DNA of 64,000 bases from DASYUM01 sp036001225 (GTDB taxonomy: Bacteria > Methylomirabilota > Methylomirabilia > Rokubacteriales > DASRDR01). The stretch lies in contig DASYUM010000339.1 in assembly GCA_036001225.1 (NCBI GenBank), positions 1 through 64,000 of the forward strand. The letters are read 5' to 3'. Below, in pieces: positions 58,308 to 64,000 of this stretch. The stretch's first letter is position 1; each line of letters opens with the position of its first letter. The notes beneath the pieces were generated by a model. It worked only from the letters and a program-made list of their open reading frames with translations. It searched no databases and was not told the DNA's origin. The position numbers were made by a program, and so were the translations under genes.

Positions 58308-59927
58308 CTATCTGGCTCCGGCGCGGCGCAGTTCCTCCTGCACCTCGGGGGAGCGGGCGGCGTAGTCGAGGACGGACTTGCCGTCGCCGTCGCGCACGTT
58401 GACGTCGGCGCGGGCGGCGATCAAGGCGCGGACGTTTTCCAGCCGGCCCATGGTCGCGGCGCTGATCAGCGGGGTCACCCGGTTCAGGTCGCGGGCGTTG
58501 GGATCGGCGCCGCGCGCGAGCAGCAGCCGCACCGCTTCGACCGGGCACAGGCCGGCGGCGCGGTGGAGGGCGGTATAGCCGGTATCGTCCGCCATCGGCC
58601 GGGCGCCGCCTTCGAGCAGCAGACGGATGACCTCGGTATTGTCGCGCCGCTGGCATCCGCGGGCCGCCTCCGCCAGCGCGTGGCCGCGGTCGGCATTGGC
58701 GTCCGCGCCCCGCGACAACAGCCCACGGACCTGGTCGGCATTTCCGCGCAGCGCGGCGATGGCAAGCGCGCGGGGATCGGCCGGGGCCGCTGACTCGAGC
58801 AGCAGTGCAGCGATCTCGTTGCGACCCCAGTTACTGGCCGCCTGCAGCGCGGTGCGCTGGAGGCGGTCCGGCTGGTCGACCCGGGCGCCGGCGGCGAGCA
58901 GCTTCTCCACGGCTTCACGGCTGCCGCCGGTGACCGCCGCGATGAGCGGCGTGGTGTCGTTCTGCGGGCTGGCATTCACCTCGGCGCCGGCGTCGACGAG
59001 GGCGGCGACGATCTCGGCCTGGCCGAGATTCCCGGCATAGATCAGCGGCGGTACGCCGCGATCGTCCTTGGCGTTGGGGTCGGCGCCGGCGGCGAGCGCC
59101 CGGCGCACCGCCGCGGCGTCCCTGCCCAGGACGGCATCGAAGAGTGCCGCGGCTTTGGCACCGGTATCGTCGCGGGCGCCGGCGACTTCGAGCCGGGCGA
59201 TGATCGGCGCCAAGCTCGCCTCGTGCGGCCGGCGCCGCGCTTCCAGGTGACGCGCCCAGCGCAGGGCCGACCATCCGTTCTGATCCTGCGCCTTCACGTC
59301 GGCCCCCGCGTCGATGAGTAACTCCAGCATGGCGGGATGGCCGCGCCGGGCGGCCATGATGACGTAAGAGACGGCCGGCGGCGAGGGGTTGACGCTCGCC
59401 CCACGCTCGATCAGGAGCCGCGCCATCTCGGGCGTGCCCAATCCGACGGCGAAGGACAGCTGCCGGTCGCCGGGGCGCGCGCCGGAGTCGATCAGCAGCG
59501 TGGCCATCGGCACCTTCGAGCGCGTGACGGCGACATCGAGCGCGGTCTCGCCGCCTCGCGCCACGTGGCCGACCCTCGCTCCCTTCTCGATCAGGAGGCG
59601 GGCGAGGTCGGTGTTCCCACCCTGGGCCGCATAGTGGAGCGGCCGGTATCCGATGTCCCAATGCGGCAGCTGCTGCATCCAGCTGATGAACGCGATGAGC
59701 TCGCGGAGATCGCGGGTCGGAATTTCCGCGTTGACGTCGGCCCCGTTCGAGACGAGACGCCGAGTCTCGGCCAGGTTGCCATCGCGCGCCGCCCGCATCA
59801 GCGCGGTCATGGCATGCTCGTCGCGCTGGTCCACGCCGAAGCGACCGCAGCCGGAAGCGAGCACCAGGACAGTGAGCGGCGGAATGAGCTGCCTTCTCAC
59901 GGTGCCGATGTGTCTCACCGGCACCAT
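58308..59927 (-). CDS. Ankyrin-repeat lipoprotein
   Basis: A 539-residue protein. A lipobox (VLVLASGC, about residues 20-27) follows a basic start, so it is probably a membrane-anchored lipoprotein. About 12 ankyrin-type repeats follow, with recurring pieces such as TALMRAARDGNLAETRRLV, PLHYAAQGGNTDLARLL and TALHRAAGLCPVEAVRLLL; some are irregular. Ankyrin stacks bind partner proteins. The ATG at 59927 gives the lipoprotein signal; the frame upstream is an unrelated extension. It is divergent from the cyclase gene. Target unknown. Confidence 0.87.
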   Translation of the reverse strand: MVPVRHIGTVRRQLIPPLTVLVLASGCGRFGVDQRDEHAMTALMRAARDGNLAETRRLVSNGADVNAEIPTRDLRELIAFISWMQQLPHWDIGYRPLHYAAQGGNTDLARLLIEKGARVGHVARGGETALDVAVTRSKVPMATLLIDSGARPGDRQLSFAVGLGTPEMARLLIERGASVNPSPPAVSYVIMAARRGHPAMLELLIDAGADVKAQDQNGWSALRWARHLEARRRPHEASLAPIIARLEVAGARDDTGAKAAALFDAVLGRDAAAVRRALAAGADPNAKDDRGVPPLIYAGNLGQAEIVAALVDAGAEVNASPQNDTTPLIAAVTGGSREAVEKLLAAGARVDQPDRLQRTALQAASNWGRNEIAALLLESAAPADPRALAIAALRGNADQVRGLLSRGADANADRGHALAEAARGCQRRDNTEVIRLLLEGGARPMADDTGYTALHRAAGLCPVEAVRLLLARGADPNARDLNRVTPLISAATMGRLENVRALIAARADVNVRDGDGKSVLDYAARSPEVQEELRRAGAR

Positions 59928-60098
59928 TGTCCCCCGAGAGCGCGGATTTCCGGCTGATTTCCCCCGGGTGACGACCCGGGTCGCCCGCCCGGCTTCCGCC
60001 TGGCGACGCAGGACCAGATCATCTATCTTACTCGGCAGGCTTAGTCGGCAGGGCCCACCGGCCCTCGAGGGCAGTCTCGGGAAGGGAGCAATCCGCGC

Positions 60099-63000
60099 GT
60101 GAGAGGCCCCCGCACCGAACGCCGGATCGTGACGTGCCTCTTCATCGACATCGTCGGCTCGACCGACCTCACCATCGCGCTCGGACCGGAACGCATGCAA
60201 CGCCTGCTCACCGGCGCCTTCGCCGAGCTGAGCGCGATCGTCGAGGAACGGGGCGGCGTCGTCGAGAAGTTCATCGGGGACGCCATGTTCGCGCTCTTCG
60301 GCGCGCCGATCGCCCACGCCGACGATCCCTGGCGCGCGCTGCGGGCCGCCGAGGCCTGCGCGGAGCGGATCCGCTCGCGGCCCCGCGACGCGGAGATCGC
60401 GCTGCGGGTCGGCGTGGAGACGGGCGAGGCCCTCGTCGACCTCGAGGCGACCAGCCGCGAGCGCCAGCGGATGGCCGTCGGCGCCTGCGTCAACGTCGCC
60501 GCGCGCCTCCAGCAGGGCGCCCACTCGGGCGAGATCCTCGTCGGCCCGGTCTGTCACGATGCGATGGCCGCGTCAGCCGAGTTCGAGCCGGCGGGCCCGC
60601 TGGCCCTCAAGGGCATCGGCGAGGTCGTGGCCTGGCGCCTGGTGCGCACCACGGGAGCGCCCAGCACCGCGCTGCCCTTCGTCGGCCGGGATGCGGAGCT
60701 CGAGCGCCTGCGCACGGCGTTCGAGCGCACCCGGGCCGGGGCCGCCGGCCGCGGGCTGATCATCGGCCCTCCCGGCCAGGGCAAGACGCGTCTGGTCGAG
60801 GAGTTCCTCCGCCGCCTCGGGCCGACCGTCCGCGTCCTCCAGGCCCGCTGCCGCCCGAGCGCCGAGCCGACGGCGCGCCCTCCGCTCCACCAGCTCCTGG
60901 CCAGCGATCTCGCCGAGGTCACCGGCGACGCGGAGCTCGACCCCGGCGCCGTGGCGTCCCGGCTCCGCGCGCTCCTCCCGGAGGCCGAGGATGCCACCCA
61001 CGTCGCCTCGGTGCTCTGCCACAGCGCCGGCCTGAGCGTCGATCAGAAGCTCCTCGCTCACGTCCCGCGCGACGTCCAGGAGGAGTTCGTGGCCGGGTGG
61101 CGCCGGTACCTGGCGAGCCTGGCCCGTGAGCGACCGGTCCTCTTGCACCTGGAGGACGTGCACTGGGCCGATCCGAGCTTCCTCCGCCTCGTCGATCGGG
61201 TCACCTTCGGCGAGCGCATCCCGCTGTTCACGCTGGCCACGGCCCGCCCCGAGTTCGCGGAGAGCGCGCACCTGCGCCCGGGCGACGGCCTCGTCATCGA
61301 GCTCGAGCCGCTCGACGCGCCGTCGGCGTTGGCCCTCGCCCGCAGCGCGGGGGCCCCCGATGCGCGCGCCGTCGCGCGGGCGGAGGGGAACCCGCTGTTC
61401 ATCATCGAGCTGGCCCGCGCGCCCCGCGCGGCCGGGCGGGACCTTCCGATCACGATCCACGGTGCCATCGCCGCCCGCCTCGACGAGTTGCCCCCTCCCG
61501 AGCGCGAGCTCCTGCAGCGGGCGGCCGTGGTCGGCGAAGCCTTCGCGATCCGAGACGCCGCGCTGCTCGCCGAGCGCGAGCCGATGGAAGTGGCGGGGAG
61601 CCTCGGCCGGCTCGCCCACCTCCGCTTCGTGCAGCCCGTGCGGCAAGGCTACCGCTTCCACCACGCGCTCGTGCACGACATCGCGTACAGCCGGCTGCCG
61701 GTCGCCGAACGGATGCGGCTCCACGCGCGGTACGCCCAGGAAGGTGTGCACCAGGACGAGGCCGAGGTCCTGGCCCAGCACTGGTGGGAGGCGCTGCGGC
61801 CGCCGGATGCCGATTGGGTGTGGGAGGACGCCGGGCAGCGATCGGCGATGCGCGCCGAGGCCATCGAGGCGCACCTGGCCGCGGCCGGCCGCCTCATCGA
61901 TCGCCTCGCCCACGAGGAAGCGCTCGGCGTCCTCGATCGCGCGGGGAAGCTCGCCGCGGGCGCCCGGGACCTCGGCCGAGTGGAAGCGATGATCGGGCTC
62001 GTCCACGCCCGGAACGCCCAGGGCGAGCAGGCGTGGGAGCATCGACTCCGCGCGCTGGAGTGCTATGACCGCGGAGGGCTCACACCGCCGGCCGGGCTCT
62101 ACGCCGACCTCCTGGAGATCCCCGCCTTCAACTTCGGGTATTTCCGCCGGCTGCCCGACGACCAGGAAGTGCTCCGGCTGATGGCGGAGGGCGAGCGGGT
62201 CGCGCGGGAGAGCGGCGACGAGGTCGCGCTGGCGCGGCTGCTCACCCAGCGCGCCGTCTTCTCCCGCGACGCCGGGGCGAGCGCGGAGGCGCTGGCGATC
62301 GTGGAGCGGGCGGCCGATCCCACGCCGCATGCCGAGGCGTTCCATCGCCTCGCGCTGGCACAGTTCATCGCCGGCGACCTCGGGCAGGCGCGCTCGCTCT
62401 TCGAGCGGGTCTTCGACCGGCTCCTGGCGGCGGGAGCGAGGATCAACGAGCCGGAGGCGCTCACCTATCGCGCGCTCCTCCTCTTCCACCTGGGTGACCT
62501 CGCCACCGCCGAGGCGGTGACCGACCGTCTCCTGCAGATCAGCGAGCAGCAGAGCCCCCACACTCAGGCCCACGCGCTGGCGGCGCAGGCGCTCGTCCAG
62601 CTCGGCCGCGGGGAGTGGCCGGGCCTTTCGCAGACGGGGTTGCGCGTCGCCGATCTCGTGGCGCGGCATCCCGAGGCCAGCTGGTGCCTGCTGGGAGCGG
62701 CCGTCGTCGCGCAGGGAGCGGTCGCGGACGTCTTGGCCGGACGGGGGTTGTCCGAGCAGGCGGTGCAGCTCGTCTCCCGCATGGTGCCGCAGTCGGTCAG
62801 CGTGCAGGCGAGCAGCCTCATGGTGCCCCGCATCCTGGCCGGCGCGCCCTGGTCGGAAGAGGACGCGCGGGCGGCGTACGCTCCCAAGGCCCGCCTGTGG
62901 GACCGGCAAGAGGTGTGGGATCCGTGCCGGATCCAGCTCGCGCTGGCCTGCGCCTTGCTCCGGCGCCGGGACGAGCTGGAGCGAATGCTCCCGCAGTTCG

Positions 63001-63179
63001 ACGAGCTGGCGGCCAACGGGGCGCCGTTTCTGGGGGCGTTCGCCGCCGCCCTCCGCGAGGAGATCGCCGCCGCGGGGGGCGGGCCCGCGCCCACCCACCG
63101 CGGACTCCGCGAGCTGGGCTATCGCGGGCTCAGCGAGCTGCTCTCCTGCCGGCCCCCGCGCGTCGCCCCCGCCTCGTAG
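60099..63179 (+). CDS. Class III adenylate/guanylate cyclase fused to AAA ATPase and TPR-like region
   Basis: A 1026-residue signalling protein. Residues 10-185 are a class III cyclase domain: metal Asp17 (CLFIDIVGSTDLT) and Asp61 (EKFIGDAMFALFG), with VGACVNVAARLQQG in the transition-state region. Residues 190-480 are a STAND-type ATPase with Walker A GPPGQGKTRL and Walker B LLHLEDVHWAD. The remaining about 500 residues are helical, TPR-like. This cyclase-AAA-TPR layout is frequent in soil bacteria and often lacks proven cyclase output. GTG start at 60099 after GGGAAGGGAG. No target gene is adjacent. Confidence 0.92.
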   Translation: MRGPRTERRIVTCLFIDIVGSTDLTIALGPERMQRLLTGAFAELSAIVEERGGVVEKFIGDAMFALFGAPIAHADDPWRALRAAEACAERIRSRPRDAEIALRVGVETGEALVDLEATSRERQRMAVGACVNVAARLQQGAHSGEILVGPVCHDAMAASAEFEPAGPLALKGIGEVVAWRLVRTTGAPSTALPFVGRDAELERLRTAFERTRAGAAGRGLIIGPPGQGKTRLVEEFLRRLGPTVRVLQARCRPSAEPTARPPLHQLLASDLAEVTGDAELDPGAVASRLRALLPEAEDATHVASVLCHSAGLSVDQKLLAHVPRDVQEEFVAGWRRYLASLARERPVLLHLEDVHWADPSFLRLVDRVTFGERIPLFTLATARPEFAESAHLRPGDGLVIELEPLDAPSALALARSAGAPDARAVARAEGNPLFIIELARAPRAAGRDLPITIHGAIAARLDELPPPERELLQRAAVVGEAFAIRDAALLAEREPMEVAGSLGRLAHLRFVQPVRQGYRFHHALVHDIAYSRLPVAERMRLHARYAQEGVHQDEAEVLAQHWWEALRPPDADWVWEDAGQRSAMRAEAIEAHLAAAGRLIDRLAHEEALGVLDRAGKLAAGARDLGRVEAMIGLVHARNAQGEQAWEHRLRALECYDRGGLTPPAGLYADLLEIPAFNFGYFRRLPDDQEVLRLMAEGERVARESGDEVALARLLTQRAVFSRDAGASAEALAIVERAADPTPHAEAFHRLALAQFIAGDLGQARSLFERVFDRLLAAGARINEPEALTYRALLLFHLGDLATAEAVTDRLLQISEQQSPHTQAHALAAQALVQLGRGEWPGLSQTGLRVADLVARHPEASWCLLGAAVVAQGAVADVLAGRGLSEQAVQLVSRMVPQSVSVQASSLMVPRILAGAPWSEEDARAAYAPKARLWDRQEVWDPCRIQLALACALLRRRDELERMLPQFDELAANGAPFLGAFAAALREEIAAAGGGPAPTHRGLRELGYRGLSELLSCRPPRVAPAS

Positions 63180-63277
63180 CGGTTCGTCTCAGCCCTCCTG
63201 CCGGCACGCGAAGGATCGGCCAGTCTTCTGAATGTCTTCGCGGCTTGGCCGCGCCCAGCGGTAAAATCGTCTTCTCC

Positions 63278-64000
63278 GTGACCCAGGAGACCAGTCCCCG
63301 AGTCCGCTCGGTGTTGCCACTCGCCTCACGGGTCGCCGGCATCGCGACGGCACTCGTCGGCACGGCCGTGCTCGCCGGCTGGATCCTCGACGTCAGGCCC
63401 CTGAAGAGCGTCCTCCCGAACCTGGCCACCATGAAGGCGAATACGGCGATCGCGTTCATCCTGGCCGGCCTGTCGCTGGCGCTGCTCGCGCCCCCGAGGC
63501 GGGGACGATGGGCGCGCCACCTCGCCCAGGGCTGTGCCCTGACGGCCACCCTGATCGCCCTCCTGACCCTCGCCGAGTACGCGACCGGCCGGAACCTCGG
63601 CATCGACCAGCTCCTCGTCGCGGACACACCGGGCGGGCTGCGGGCGCCCTTCCCGGGCCGCATGGGCGTGAACACGGCCCTGGCCTTCTTCCTGCTGGGT
63701 CTGGCCTTGCTCGGCGTGGACGTGGAGACGCGCGGCGGCCGGTATCCCGCGCAGCTCCTGGCCCTGGCCGGGGGGACCGTGGCCGCCATCTCGCTGGTCG
63801 GGTACCTCTACAGCGCCACGGCCCTCTTCGGCATCGCCTCGTACACGCAGATGGCGCTGCACACGGCCGGGACGCTCCTTCTGCTCGCCGCCGGCATCCT
63901 CTGCGCGCGCCCGGACCGCGGCTTGATGGCGACGGTGACGAGCGACGCGCCGGGTGGGCTGATGGCCCGTCGCCTCCTGCCCGCCGCCCTCGGGGTGCCC
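63278..64000 (+). CDS. N-terminal membrane region of a probable sensor protein, cut by window edge
   Basis: An open frame from GTG 63278 with at least 241 codons and no stop before the edge. It encodes six or more hydrophobic segments: VAGIATALVGTAVLAGWIL, MKANTAIAFILAGLSLALL and MGVNTALAFFLLGLALLGV. Repeated pieces of the type M-N-T-A-L-A-F-L-L-x-G-L and GIDQLLVADTPG are typical of the membrane part of PAS-containing sensor kinases or cyclases. The signalling domain lies beyond the window. A TAAAAT hexamer at 63262-63267 could be its -10, which would give an almost leaderless message. Confidence 0.7.
   Translation, partial: MTQETSPRVRSVLPLASRVAGIATALVGTAVLAGWILDVRPLKSVLPNLATMKANTAIAFILAGLSLALLAPPRRGRWARHLAQGCALTATLIALLTLAEYATGRNLGIDQLLVADTPGGLRAPFPGRMGVNTALAFFLLGLALLGVDVETRGGRYPAQLLALAGGTVAAISLVGYLYSATALFGIASYTQMALHTAGTLLLLAAGILCARPDRGLMATVTSDAPGGLMARRLLPAALGVP

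Overview
The window is bacterial, very G+C-rich DNA (about 70% by eye) with dense coding, many GTG starts and frequent 1-4 base stop/start overlaps. I see no rRNA, tRNA, CRISPR array, phage genes or transposase. The mix of branched-chain amino acid and tripartite tricarboxylate importers, several xanthine-dehydrogenase-type molybdenum hydroxylases, luciferase-like oxidoreductases, multi-PAS/GAF hybrid kinases and a cyclase-AAA regulator suggests a heterotrophic soil or sediment bacterium. My guess is a Candidatus Rokubacteria/Methylomirabilota-like lineage, but no marker gene here proves it.

Layout. 1-2.2 kb (-): the 3'-truncated trehalose enzyme TreZ and an RRM RNA-binding protein. 2.4-7.2 kb (+): a complete branched-chain amino acid type ABC operon (binding protein, LivH, LivM, LivG, LivF), with the 3' end of livH duplicated around a two-hairpin repeat. 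7.2-12.1 kb (-): ECF sigma factor, anti-sigma/bactofilin-like fusion, VIT1-type metal transporter, PaaK-family ligase and a small basic protein. 12.3 kb (+): an ICMT-like methyltransferase. 12.9-16.2 kb (-): a hybrid histidine kinase.

16.4-38.5 kb is a 22-kb array on the minus strand. In transcription order it holds a bicupin, a EutA-like protein, CoxG, the FAD and 2Fe-2S subunits and two large subunits of molybdenum hydroxylases, two TctC binding proteins, a fused TctA-TctB permease, a cupin, a deleted ABC binding-protein remnant, a D-amino-acid-dehydrogenase-like flavoenzyme, an M24 protein, AllH-like and frameshifted AllF/FdrA-like proteins, a 58-residue AllG-N-terminus-like protein, a serine-glyoxylate-type aminotransferase and an amidase. 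It reads as a catabolic island for a nitrogenous, probably heterocyclic or ureide, compound: uptake, hydroxylation, then release of carbamoyl and amino nitrogen.

38.6-40.4 kb (+): a dihydroxyphthalate-decarboxylase-like protein and a dienelactone-hydrolase-family enzyme. 40.6-43.1 kb (-): a frameshifted YnfA gene, an exported helical protein and an unusual 557-residue protein with a 32-residue SFEDLL repeat. 43.2-48.7 kb (-): a second degradation operon with two luciferase-like oxidoreductases, an enamidase-like amidohydrolase and a third molybdenum-hydroxylase large subunit without its own small subunits. 48.8-52.3 kb (-): a MASE1 hybrid kinase. 52.7-58.1 kb (+): a sugar-type ABC importer (binding protein frameshifted, no ATPase gene) and two Gfo/Idh/MocA dehydrogenases. 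58.3-59.9 kb (-): an ankyrin-repeat lipoprotein. 60.1-63.2 kb (+): a class III cyclase-AAA protein. 63.3 kb to the end (+): the membrane N-terminus of a probable sensor.

Three dispersed palindromic repeat families, each with two copies here, and three single-base frameshifts are the main structural oddities. The leading candidates for undescribed biology are the AllF/AllH/mini-AllG/aminotransferase/amidase set, the orphan EutA-bicupin-molybdenum hydroxylase association, and the SFEDLL-repeat protein.
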